29,629 bases of DNA from VBOC01 sp035635475 (GTDB lineage Bacteria > Bacteroidota > Ignavibacteria > UBA10030 > SZUA-254), in the NCBI GenBank assembly GCA_035635475.1, contig DASQAZ010000152.1, positions 1 to 29,629 of the forward strand, read 5' to 3'. The notes below the pieces were generated by a model. It was not told the origin of the DNA, searched no databases, and was given only the letters and a program-made list of their open reading frames with translations. Shown here in pieces: positions 21,916-29,448 of this stretch (position 1 is the stretch's first letter; each line of letters starts with the position of its first letter). Position numbers and translations under genes: made by a program.

Positions 21916-23073
21916 ATGCCTGACACGACACGATCATCGTTCACAAACACGGAGAAGATGCAGATCGCGGATTGGCTCCGTGAAGTGGACAAGCTCATCC
22001 GGGCCGGGCGATACCTCGCCGCGGACGGGTTTCTCCAGAAGATTTTCAACGTCGATCCCGACAATGAGTTGGCCGTCTCGTATCAGGACCGGATTCAATT
22101 TCTGATCAAGCAGCTCTCCCAGCGGACGGGCCTGAGCAAGGACATTGAAGCGGAAATCCGAAAGTACGCGGAGCTTCTGAGACAAAGACGCCTGAACCAG
22201 ACAAGCTCGCTCCTGGTGACGGCGCAGCGGCTCCTCGACCGGGGCGATGTGAACAAGGCCTACGCCGACGCATCGAAGGCGCTGGCCCTCGATCCCGCGA
22301 ACAACTACGCAAAGGCGCTCGTGCACCGCCTGACCGAGCTGCAGAAACGGCAGGGCGGCACCGGTCAGGATCCGGATAACGTCTTCAATTTCCGTTCGTT
22401 CGTCTGGGATACCTGGAAGAAGGGCGAGCCGTCCGAGATCCAGCTCGGCACCTTGAAAAAGGTGCAGCGCGAACTCGGTATAGAGGACGACGCCGCAAAA
22501 CAGATCGAACGGGAGGTCAAGAACCGGCTCTACCGCGAGGCCCTCAACGAGGTGTGGCAGACCGGAGGCATTTCCGCTTTTACCGTCGCCAAAGTCGAGG
22601 AGCTCCGGGCGGCGTTCGGCGTTGCCCGTGCCGACCATCTGGTGGTGGAGTCGACGTTACTGAGAGAAGTCCGGAAAAACCGTGTCCGCGGAACCGTGCT
22701 TGTCGTGGAGGACAACGAAAAGAGCCTGCTCGAGCTTGCCCAGATCCTGCGCTCGAACTCGTTCGCCGTTATCGCAGCCGCAAACGTCGAGGAGGGCCTG
22801 GCGACGCTCGAGACCGTATCCCCCGATATCGTTCTTTCGGAAATCAACTTCCAAACAGGGCCCGCGGGATTCGATTTATTTGAATTCATCCGCGCGACTC
22901 CGGCCACGCAGCAAACGCCGTTCCTGTTCATGTCCTCGGAGGTCGATCGGACGACCCGGATCATCGGAAAGCGCCTCGGCGTCGATGAATTCGTGCTGAA
23001 GCCGATCGATTACGAGCTGCTGATCGGGACGCTCACCGGACAGCTTCTGCCCCGGGCGGGCCGGACCGGTTAG
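21916..23073 (+). CDS. TPR protein with degenerate receiver domain
   Basis: 385 residues. The N-terminus (about 15-145) carries TPR-like helices (RAGRYLAADGFLQKIFNVDP, DRGDVNKAYADASKALALDP). A middle region has two similar helical units (about 176-215 and 224-255), each with a LGIEDDAAKQ- or FGVARADH-like turn. Residues about 258-380 are a response-regulator receiver: acid pair E265/D266, Ser340 or Ser341 and Lys362 are all present, but the phosphorylated Asp is Glu309 (DIVLSEINF). It should not be phosphorylated normally and may be fixed in one state. It begins 29 nt after the cytochrome gene and is likely co-transcribed. No DNA-binding domain is present. Confidence 0.85.
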   Translation: MPDTTRSSFTNTEKMQIADWLREVDKLIRAGRYLAADGFLQKIFNVDPDNELAVSYQDRIQFLIKQLSQRTGLSKDIEAEIRKYAELLRQRRLNQTSSLLVTAQRLLDRGDVNKAYADASKALALDPANNYAKALVHRLTELQKRQGGTGQDPDNVFNFRSFVWDTWKKGEPSEIQLGTLKKVQRELGIEDDAAKQIEREVKNRLYREALNEVWQTGGISAFTVAKVEELRAAFGVARADHLVVESTLLREVRKNRVRGTVLVVEDNEKSLLELAQILRSNSFAVIAAANVEEGLATLETVSPDIVLSEINFQTGPAGFDLFEFIRATPATQQTPFLFMSSEVDRTTRIIGKRLGVDEFVLKPIDYELLIGTLTGQLLPRAGRTG

Positions 23074-23076
23074 CGA

Positions 23077-23589
23077 TCAGGCTTTCTTCCGTTCGTACTT
23101 CGTCCGGCGGCGCTTGAACGTGTCGATATGGCGTTCGCCGCCGGCCTTCGGTATGACGCTGACTGTCCCGTCTGATTCCATGACCGCCTCCTTGACCTCG
23201 AGGATGCTCTCGATGCCGTGTTCCCTGATCACCCGTTCAAGTTCTTCTTCGGTGATCTCCTCCGATTCGAGATGGCTCCGGATGATCTTGCCGTTATGGA
23301 TCAGAAGCGTCGGCATCCCCTCGATGAACGACTCGAACCGTCTCGAGCGGTAAAACACAAAGTTGAGGATGAAGCTCAGGGCGAGCAGCGTTCCGGCAGC
23401 GACGATCCCGCCGATCAGCGAGCTATCGTCCCCCACCATGGCGTTTTGCACGCTGTTGCTGATGAGCAGAATGAGAACGAGGTCGACGATCGAAAGCTGC
23501 GCGACGTGCTTCTTCCCGAGCAGGCGCAGCCCGAGGAGCACCACGACATAAATCGTCGCGGCCCGTAGCGCGATATCGAGAAAGTGCAT
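23077..23589 (-). CDS. DUF421 (YetF-like) membrane protein
   Basis: 170 residues from ATG 23589. Three membrane helices (about 6-24, 33-50, 59-80) contain LGLRLLGKKHVAQLSIVDLV and LLISNSVQNAMVGDD, the DUF421 signature. They are followed by the soluble YetF-type domain (FIEGMPTLLIHNGKIIRSHL, EITEEELERVIREHGI, ILEVKEAVMESDGTVSVIPK). Length is usual for the family, whose function is not established. A GTG two codons earlier (23595) is an alternative start. It is convergent with the TPR-receiver gene with only 3 nt between stops. Confidence 0.92.
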   Translation of the reverse strand: MHFLDIALRAATIYVVVLLGLRLLGKKHVAQLSIVDLVLILLISNSVQNAMVGDDSSLIGGIVAAGTLLALSFILNFVFYRSRRFESFIEGMPTLLIHNGKIIRSHLESEEITEEELERVIREHGIESILEVKEAVMESDGTVSVIPKAGGERHIDTFKRRRTKYERKKA

Positions 23590-23603
23590 GGACACAGGGA
23601 GCT

Positions 23604-23631
23604 AATTTACTCATTCCCCTCTTAGAATCAA
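23604..23631 (-). promoter_or_regulatory. Candidate promoter for the DUF421 gene
   Basis: TTGATT (23631-23626) and TAAATT (23609-23604) on the minus strand are 16 nt apart, one less than the other sites in the window. The -10-like element ends 14 nt before the ATG. Confidence 0.35.
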
Positions 23632-23694
23632 CCGGGACAATCAGCTGATTCCTGGGAATCCCGACATGTCCCGGACGGCGGGACCGGGCAGAAC

Positions 23695-23787
23695 CCTCCG
23701 GGACTCGTAAATATGACCTCCGGGGCCGTAAAACTTACCGCCCGGAGGAAAGAGTTGCGTCATCCACCGCAACCCGGTTTGGGTTTT
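23695..23787. other. Cluster of inverted repeats, possible structured RNA
   Basis: Four elements lie in the gap between the DUF421 gene and the gene at 23896. CCTCCGGG occurs at 23695-23702 and again at 23717-23724; the second pairs perfectly with CCCGGAGG at 23741-23748, with an inner GTAA/TTAC stem (28-31 against 35-38). GTTGCG (23754-23759) pairs with CGCAAC (23768-23773). AACCC (23771-23775) pairs with GGGTT (23781-23785), followed by a short T-run. The last two stems share bases and exclude each other, and the first CCTCCGGG could replace the second. No known RNA family was recognised. The remaining parts of the 306-nt gap (23590-23895) show no other feature. Confidence 0.45.
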
Positions 23788-23895
23788 CGAACGCCGGAAT
23801 CGGAACATTTGTTTTATAAATAGAGAGGGCGGATATCTGGTACAATTATTGAAGCTTATATCTTTTGCTGGATTCAGCCATTGTAAGGGGAAATC

Positions 23896-24642
23896 ATGTA
23901 TTTCAAGACCCGCGCGCTTCTGACAGAGGTCGATCTGGAATTCATCTCGCAATCTCTCGGCGGTACCGAGGCCGAGCGAAAGGCAATTCGAGAAATCGCC
24001 GGAGAGCCGGAGACGGTGACCGAACTCCTCCATGATCCGCGGCTTTTCCAGCGCACCACGACCGTGCCCCCGGTGTTTCTCACGCTTTCGCCGCACCTCT
24101 ACTTTTACCTGTTCGTCTACCGCGCGCTCGAGCATAAGCACATCGCCGACGACGACCTAGTCGATTATGTTGCAGGAGTTTGCGTTGAATTCCGGTCCGC
24201 TGGATCGTTCTGGCAGCTCTCCTCCCCGGGAGACAAGTCCATCTACGCCGTGGATCTGATCAACCTGCTCGGCGAAGTCGACAAGCACCAGCAGTATTAC
24301 CTGCGAAGGTTTATCGGAAACGTCTCGCTCTTTCTCACCGGTTTCTTCCCGGACTTCATCGTTCAGAGGAGCAGGAAGCAGGGGGCCCCGCCCATGAAGT
24401 ATTATGAAGCGATCGGCCGCAGTCAGTATGAAACCGCGGCGGGCGCGTCTGCGGCTTACGACGCGGACGCCGCTCCGGTCCTCTCGACGCTGGCCGAGCG
24501 ATTTGTCGAAATCCGTTCCGCGATCAATGTCTACACCGACGCCTACCTTAGCCTGAACAATCAGAAGCGCTCGATCGAAATCATCGAACGCCAGGCAGCC
24601 ACGCTCGACGAAGAAAGCTTTCGGCAGTCGCTGGAGTTGTAA
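23896..24642 (+). CDS. Protein of unknown function, mostly helical
   Basis: 248 residues with a clear ribosome site (AAGGGG 6 nt ahead of the ATG). The protein is soluble and largely helical with no family recognised. Notable segments are TVPPVFLTLSPHLYFYLFVY, where several aromatics and prolines would be a conserved core, and YLRRFIGNVSLFLTGFFPDF. The C-terminal 40 residues look like a long helix (NQKRSIEIIERQAATLDEES). A hairpin at its stop codon is a likely terminator. Expression may be controlled through the structured stretch upstream, but no promoter was identified. Confidence 0.7.
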   Translation: MYFKTRALLTEVDLEFISQSLGGTEAERKAIREIAGEPETVTELLHDPRLFQRTTTVPPVFLTLSPHLYFYLFVYRALEHKHIADDDLVDYVAGVCVEFRSAGSFWQLSSPGDKSIYAVDLINLLGEVDKHQQYYLRRFIGNVSLFLTGFFPDFIVQRSRKQGAPPMKYYEAIGRSQYETAAGASAAYDADAAPVLSTLAERFVEIRSAINVYTDAYLSLNNQKRSIEIIERQAATLDEESFRQSLEL

Positions 24643-24664
24643 ACCGCCGGACGGCGGTTCTTAT
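24642..24664 (+). terminator. Rho-independent-like terminator between convergent genes
   Basis: A perfect 7-bp stem, AACCGCC/GGCGGTT with loop GGAC, begins on the last base of the stop codon of the 23896 gene and is followed by CTTATT. The T-run is poor, so efficiency is uncertain. The hairpin could also act for sdhB from the opposite side, where no T-run is present. The rest of the 68-nt gap is featureless. Confidence 0.55.
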
Positions 24665-24710
24665 TCCCCCCTCCCAGGGACCGGTCATCGCCCGTTCATG
24701 GGTAGCGCTC

Positions 24711-25451
24711 TTACGTCAGTTTCGCCCGGATAAACTCAAGATTCATCCGCGCGATATTGAGGACCGGGATTTTTTTCGGGCATTCGGCCTCGCAGGCGTA
24801 CGTATTCGAGCAGTTCCCGAATCCTTCGGCATCCATCCGGGCTATCATTTTTAAGGCGCGCTCCTTCCTCTCGGGCTGCCCCTGCGGGAGCGCCGCAAGG
24901 TGGGCAATCTTCGCCGCGACAAACAGCATCGCCGAAGAATTCTTGCACGCCGCAACGCATGCCCCGCACCCGATGCACGCCGCAGCGTCGAATGCCTTTT
25001 CGGCGGCAGGTTTCGGAATCGGGATCGTATTCCCGTCCGGCACGCCGCCGGTGTCCACGGAGATATAGCCCCCCGCCTGGATGATTCGGTCGAACGCGGA
25101 CCGGTCCACGACCAGATCTTTAATGACAGGGAACGATTTCGCTCTCCACGGCTCGATGACGATCGGCGAGCCGTCTTTGAACGAGCGCATGTAGAGCTGG
25201 CACGTCGACACGCCTCTCTGAGGCCCGTGGGCCCGGCCGTTGATATACATGCCGCAGCTTCCGCAAATCCCCTCGCGGCAGTCATGATCGAAGGCAATCG
25301 TATCTTCGCCCTTTTTTGCAAGGCCGGCGTTGACCGAATCCAGCATTTCCAGAAACGACATGTCGGGCGTAATAGCGGCGGCCTTGTACTGCAGGAACCT
25401 GCCCTGATCCCTGCGATCGCGCTGGCGCCACACTTTGAGCGTGAAGTTCAT
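24711..25451 (-). CDS. sdhB: Succinate dehydrogenase/fumarate reductase iron-sulfur subunit
   Basis: 246 residues from ATG 25451; the frame is open far upstream but that part is only the antisense-like shadow of sdhA. It carries electrons from flavin to quinone through three clusters. The [2Fe-2S] ligands are C58, C63, C66 and C84 (CREGICGSCGMYINGRAHGP). The next cluster is CIGCGACVAAC (C159, C162, C165, C169), and the third is CSNTYACEAECP (C214, C220, C224). The insertion-rich middle (NGRAHGPQRG) and sequence pattern fit the B-type enzyme of Bacteroidota. It lies 23 nt after sdhA and ends the operon. Confidence 0.96.
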   Translation of the reverse strand: MNFTLKVWRQRDRRDQGRFLQYKAAAITPDMSFLEMLDSVNAGLAKKGEDTIAFDHDCREGICGSCGMYINGRAHGPQRGVSTCQLYMRSFKDGSPIVIEPWRAKSFPVIKDLVVDRSAFDRIIQAGGYISVDTGGVPDGNTIPIPKPAAEKAFDAAACIGCGACVAACKNSSAMLFVAAKIAHLAALPQGQPERKERALKMIARMDAEGFGNCSNTYACEAECPKKIPVLNIARMNLEFIRAKLT

Positions 25452-25474
25452 GAACGTACTCTCTTGTTGGCTTC

Positions 25475-27379
25475 TTATTTGTAGCTTCGCTGGGCCGGCT
25501 TGACGTACTCGAACGTGAGCGGTTCCTTCTGAAGCGCCGGCTCCGCCCCGCCTTTGAATTCCCACGCCGCCACGTAGGCGAAACGTTCGTCGTCGCGCTT
25601 GGCCTCCCCCTCTTCTGTCTGGTATTCTTCCCGGAAGTGGCCACCGCACGATTCTTCCCGGTGCAGCGCATCGCGGGCCATCAGCTCCGCCAGCTCGAAG
25701 AAGTCGGCGACGCGTCCCGCTTTTTCCAGCTCGGGGTTGAAGCCCTCTCCGTTGCCGGGTATGATCACATCCTTCCAGAACGCCTCGCGCATCCGGGGGA
25801 TTTCTCCGAGGGCCTTCTTCAGGCCTGCGGCACTGCGCGACATGCCGCAGAGATCCCACATCAGGTTGCCGAGATCCCTGTGGAACTCGTCGACGGTGCG
25901 CTTCCCCCGGGCAGACATGAGCCTCATCGTCGTCTGCTCGACATTATCTTTCGCCTCGGTGACCGCCGGATGCGTCCGGTCCACCTTCTCGAACTTCGAG
26001 CCCGCCAGATAGTCGCCGATCGTGGCGGGTACGATGAAGTAGCCGTCGGCAAGACCCTGCATCAGGGCGCTCGCCCCGAGGCGGTTCGCTCCGTGGTCGG
26101 AAAAGTTCGCTTCTCCCAAAACATAGAGGCCCGGTATCGTGCTCATGAGATTATAATCCACCCACAATCCGCCCATTGTATAGTGGGCGGCGGGATAGAT
26201 GCGCATCGGCGTTTCATAAGCGTTTTCGTTCGTGATCTCGCGGTACATGTCGAACAGGTTGCCGTACTTTTCTGAGACCCACTTCTTCCCGTTTCGTTGG
26301 ATAACGTCGGCGAAGTCGAGATAGACCGCGTAGCCGGTCGGCCCGACCCCGTATCCCTTGTCGCACATTTCCTTGGCTCTCCTGGAGGCGACGTCGCGGG
26401 GAACGAGATTGCCGAACGACGGGTAGAGCCGCTCCAGGTAGTAGTCGCGCTCCTCCGGCTGGATGTCCCTCGGGTCGCGCTTGTCGCCCGATTTTTTCGG
26501 AACCCAGATGCGGCCGTCGTTTCGGAGGCTCTCGCTCATTAAAGTAAGCTTCGATTGGTGCTCGCTCATGCGGGGGATGCAGGTCGGGTGGATCTGCGTA
26601 AAGCACGGGTTCGCGAAGAAGGCTCCCCTCTTGTGGGCGCGCCAGATCGCCGTCGCATTCGAGAGTCTCGCGTTTGTGGAAAGATAAAAAACATTGGCGT
26701 AGCCGCCCGTCGCAAGAATCACGGCATCGCAGATGTACACCTCGATGGCCCCGTCGACAAGATCCCGCGCGATGATGCCTCTCGCCCGGCCGCCGATGAC
26801 GACCACGTCGAGCATCTCGCGCCGCGGATAAAATTTCAATGTCCCGCGCCCGATCTGCCGGCACAGCGCGGAATAGGCCCCCAGAAGGAGCTGCTGGCCC
26901 GTCTGTCCACGGGCATAAAACGTCCGGCTGACCTGAGCACCGCCGAAGGACCGGTTGTCCAGCAGTCCGCCGTATTCGCGTGCGAACGGGACGCCCTGGG
27001 CCACGCACTGGTCGATGATACTGTTGCTCACCTGCGCTAAGCGGTACACGTTCGCTTCGCGGGAGCGGAAGTCGCCTCCTTTCACCGTATCGTAAAACAG
27101 CCGCCAGATGCTGTCGCCGTCGTTTTTATAATTTTTGGGCGCGTTGATCCCGCCCTGCGCCGCGATGCTGTGCGCGCGCCGGGGGGACTCGTGATAGCAG
27201 AGCGACGTGACGTTATAGCCAAGCTCGGCGAGCGACGCCGCGGCGGAAGCGCCGGCAAGCCCGGTCCCGACCACGACGACGTGGTATTTCCGTTTGTTGG
27301 CCGGATTAACGAGCTTCAGATTGAACCGGTGCCGGTCCCATTTCTCTTGTATGGAATCTGCGGGTATTCTTGCGTCCAT
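25475..27379 (-). CDS. sdhA: Succinate dehydrogenase/fumarate reductase flavoprotein subunit
   Basis: 634 residues from ATG 27379, which directly follows the sdhC stop with a 2-nt gap. An ATG at 27394 inside sdhC is possible but would overlap. The FAD-binding fold has VVVVGTGLAGASAA, and the flavin-linking His70 lies in HSIAAQGGINA. Substrate and catalytic segments include FTQIHPTCIPRMSEHQSKL, LVPRDVASRRAKEM and HYTMGGLWVDYNLMSTIPGL, then NRLGASALMQGLADGYF. The oxidation of succinate, or reduction of fumarate, takes place on the cytoplasmic side. The C-terminal helical part is normal length. The order sdhC-sdhA-sdhB and the sequences mark the B-type enzyme using menaquinone. Confidence 0.97.
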   Translation of the reverse strand: MDARIPADSIQEKWDRHRFNLKLVNPANKRKYHVVVVGTGLAGASAAASLAELGYNVTSLCYHESPRRAHSIAAQGGINAPKNYKNDGDSIWRLFYDTVKGGDFRSREANVYRLAQVSNSIIDQCVAQGVPFAREYGGLLDNRSFGGAQVSRTFYARGQTGQQLLLGAYSALCRQIGRGTLKFYPRREMLDVVVIGGRARGIIARDLVDGAIEVYICDAVILATGGYANVFYLSTNARLSNATAIWRAHKRGAFFANPCFTQIHPTCIPRMSEHQSKLTLMSESLRNDGRIWVPKKSGDKRDPRDIQPEERDYYLERLYPSFGNLVPRDVASRRAKEMCDKGYGVGPTGYAVYLDFADVIQRNGKKWVSEKYGNLFDMYREITNENAYETPMRIYPAAHYTMGGLWVDYNLMSTIPGLYVLGEANFSDHGANRLGASALMQGLADGYFIVPATIGDYLAGSKFEKVDRTHPAVTEAKDNVEQTTMRLMSARGKRTVDEFHRDLGNLMWDLCGMSRSAAGLKKALGEIPRMREAFWKDVIIPGNGEGFNPELEKAGRVADFFELAELMARDALHREESCGGHFREEYQTEEGEAKRDDERFAYVAAWEFKGGAEPALQKEPLTFEYVKPAQRSYK

Positions 27380-27381
27380 CG

Positions 27382-28053
27382 TCAGTGGAGCCATTGGCAC
27401 GACCGGTAGAAACAATACGCGGGCATCGCGGCGAAGGCGGCCGGAATCAGAAGCCAGAAAATCACTCCCACCGACTCGATCAGAGGGGCATATTTTCTAT
27501 TCCGGAGCCCGAACGTCTGGAACGCCGATTGAAACCCGTGCCGCAGATGGATTGCGAGCAGGGCCATCGCAGCGATATAGAACGAGCTGTAAAGGGGATC
27601 GGCGAACGCGCCCGTGACGAGCGAGTACATCGAAACCCGTTGCTCCGCCGAGAACCGCGAAGGATACCAGAACGATTTCATATGCACGACGAGGAAGACA
27701 AAGACGATGCTGCCGGTAAGGAACATGGTGCGGGAAGCGAAGGAGCTGTTCTCCTCGGGCTTGTTGACGAGATAGCCGCGGGGGCGCGCCCGTCTGTTGA
27801 TCACCCACAGGTACGTGCCCGTGGCGATATGGACGGCGAAGGCCGCGAAGAGCCCGATTTCGATGACTCGGATGATCAGAAAATTAGGGAGCGTCTCGGC
27901 GTAAGCATCGAACGCGGCTCCGCCGTCGGCTTTGAATAACAGCAGGTTCCCGCCGACGTGGACCAGAAGGTATGCGCAGAGGAACAAACCGGTCAACCCC
28001 GCGAGGATTTTTTTTCCGATGGAGGATTGATAAAATTCGAGAAGCGTTTTCAC
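27382..28053 (-). CDS. sdhC: Succinate dehydrogenase cytochrome b subunit, B-type
   Basis: 223 residues from a GTG at 28053, which overlaps the ftsX stop by 4 nt (GTGA). Five membrane helices are predicted (about 17-40, 58-84, 109-128, 155-178, 190-215). Candidate haem-ligand histidines lie in helices 1-4: H32, H75, H124 and H169 or H172, as expected for a dihaem subunit that anchors SdhAB and reacts with menaquinone. The segment SSIGKKILAGLTGLFLCAYL at the start is typical of the family. An upstream extension of the frame overlaps ftsX in another frame and is not credible. Confidence 0.94.
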   Translation of the reverse strand: MKTLLEFYQSSIGKKILAGLTGLFLCAYLLVHVGGNLLLFKADGGAAFDAYAETLPNFLIIRVIEIGLFAAFAVHIATGTYLWVINRRARPRGYLVNKPEENSSFASRTMFLTGSIVFVFLVVHMKSFWYPSRFSAEQRVSMYSLVTGAFADPLYSSFYIAAMALLAIHLRHGFQSAFQTFGLRNRKYAPLIESVGVIFWLLIPAAFAAMPAYCFYRSCQWLH

Positions 28054-28928
28054 GGCTCCACCGAATCCCCGATGAACTTCCGGATGGAAATCGCGCTGCC
28101 GAAGAAACCGAGGACCATGCCGACCAGGACGAGCTGGAGATAGAACAGCGGATCGATCCGGATGAACTCGGCGAGATCCGGGGAGACCAGCCCCGCCGCG
28201 ATCGAGACCAGGTAGTAGATCGTCGCGGCGGCGGCGGCCCCTCCGATCATCCCCTGCACGACTCCCTCGATCAAAAAAGGTGCGCGCACGATCCACCGCG
28301 ACGCCCCCACGAGCTCCATCGTTTGCACCGCCTTGCGCTTGGCATAAATTGTCAGCCGGATCGTATTGGATACTAAGAAAATCGCCGAGATCGCAATCAC
28401 CACTCCCAGTCCGAGCCCGATGGCGTAAAGGGTCTTCGTCTGCCGGTCGATGAACTCGAGCATCTGCCTGCGGTAGACCACGTCGGCTATGCCGGGAATC
28501 CCGGAGATTCTCTTTTGCAGCGCATCCGCCTTCTCCGTCGTCCGGAAGCCGTCTTTCAGGAATATCTTGAAGGAGGGAGGCAGCGGGTTGAACTCAAGGA
28601 CTTTGCCGATGTCCTCGCCGAATTCCTGCTTGAAGATTTTTGCCGCATCGTCCTTGGAGACGAACTGTACGCGCTCCACGCCTTCCGTCGCGAGCAATCG
28701 CGCCTGGATCTCGTCGATCTGCCCGCGCGCAACGGGCTCCGCGAGAAACGCCTCCATTTCCACGCGCTGGCGGATCCCTTCGACGATCCTGGAGGTATTT
28801 ATTGAAACGACGTAGAAGACCCCTAGAAGTAGCAGCGCGATCGTGATGGTCAGGACGGAGCCCAGGGCCGACAGCTTCGCCCTCCGGAACCCAGAAAACC
28901 CCTCACGGATAACATAGACGATTCTCAT
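28050..28928 (-). CDS. ftsX: Cell division ABC-transporter-like permease FtsX
   Basis: 292 residues from ATG 28928 (MRIVYVIREGFSGFRRAKLS). An initial cytoplasmic helix and membrane helix 1 (about 22-43) lead to a periplasmic domain (about 45-170, with FLAEPVARGQIDEIQARLLA, VQFVSKDDAAKIFKQEFGED and PLPPSFKIFLKD, FtsX hallmarks), then three more helices (about 176-198, 228-252, 262-284). FtsX with FtsE controls peptidoglycan hydrolases at the septum. No ftsE is adjacent. The start shares one base with the stop of the lipoprotein gene and its end overlaps sdhC, an unusual link of division and respiration genes. Confidence 0.94.
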   Translation of the reverse strand: MRIVYVIREGFSGFRRAKLSALGSVLTITIALLLLGVFYVVSINTSRIVEGIRQRVEMEAFLAEPVARGQIDEIQARLLATEGVERVQFVSKDDAAKIFKQEFGEDIGKVLEFNPLPPSFKIFLKDGFRTTEKADALQKRISGIPGIADVVYRRQMLEFIDRQTKTLYAIGLGLGVVIAISAIFLVSNTIRLTIYAKRKAVQTMELVGASRWIVRAPFLIEGVVQGMIGGAAAAATIYYLVSIAAGLVSPDLAEFIRIDPLFYLQLVLVGMVLGFFGSAISIRKFIGDSVEP

Positions 28929-29437
28929 CAAAAATTCGACCGGTCCCGCCACCTTGCGATCTTCCACGAACCGGTGGCGCTCGGGCGCACAAACGTCAGA
29001 TCGGCGTAGCCGTCGACCCGGATCACATCGCTGGGGTTAAAGGCGACGGTGAGGTTATAACCTCTCTCGATGGTTTCCAGCGTATCGCTGATGCTCAGGG
29101 GGATTTCGGCGTTCCAGATGAGCGTGAGCGACTGGACGTTCTGGAATAAGCCGTAGGTTACTTTCATCTCGTCCTCCCTTCCCCAGCTCACATCCACCGC
29201 GCGGTCGTAATCCGTATAAATGAACGTGAAGTCGCTCGCAATCAGCGTGCCGTAGATCGTCGTGTCCCTGAACGAGTACGCATTCCGGAAGGAGCAAAAA
29301 ATATTTTCGACCTTCGTAAGGTCGCTGCAGGTCTGCGATTCAAGTTCCGTATTGAGTCTCGGCGCAAACGGATTGAGGCAGCTCAACGAAACCGCCGAGA
29401 CCGCCCCGCCTGCAATGAAGAGCAAGATATTCTTCAA
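28928..29437 (-). CDS. Lipoprotein, NTF2/SnoaL-like fold suggested
   Basis: 169 residues from a TTG at 29437, chosen because AGAGAGG lies ahead and the reading then begins with a lipoprotein signal, LKNILLFIAGGAVSAVSLSC (lipobox VSLSC, Cys20). The mature protein starts with a proline and acidic stretch, then helix TCSDLTKVENIFCSFRNAY, and beta strands ending in VDGYADLTFVR and GSWKIARWRD. This helix-plus-sheet pattern resembles NTF2/SnoaL-like lipoproteins, as seen in Bacteroidota and Ignavibacteria. Function is unknown. The start lies 11 nt after a second lipoprotein-like gene that ends with a similar Trp-Arg-Trp motif, and the end overlaps ftsX by 1 nt. Confidence 0.72.
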   Translation of the reverse strand: MKNILLFIAGGAVSAVSLSCLNPFAPRLNTELESQTCSDLTKVENIFCSFRNAYSFRDTTIYGTLIASDFTFIYTDYDRAVDVSWGREDEMKVTYGLFQNVQSLTLIWNAEIPLSISDTLETIERGYNLTVAFNPSDVIRVDGYADLTFVRPSATGSWKIARWRDRSNF

Positions 29438-29448
29438 CCCCTTCCTCT

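Noticed and set aside
25452..25859. N-terminal extension of sdhB
   Set aside because: The extension lies inside sdhA in another frame and is Arg/Gly rich; SdhB proteins start at the ATG at 25451.
28054..28296. N-terminal extension of sdhC
   Set aside because: It overlaps ftsX out of frame; the GTG at 28053 gives the usual B-type cytochrome b start.
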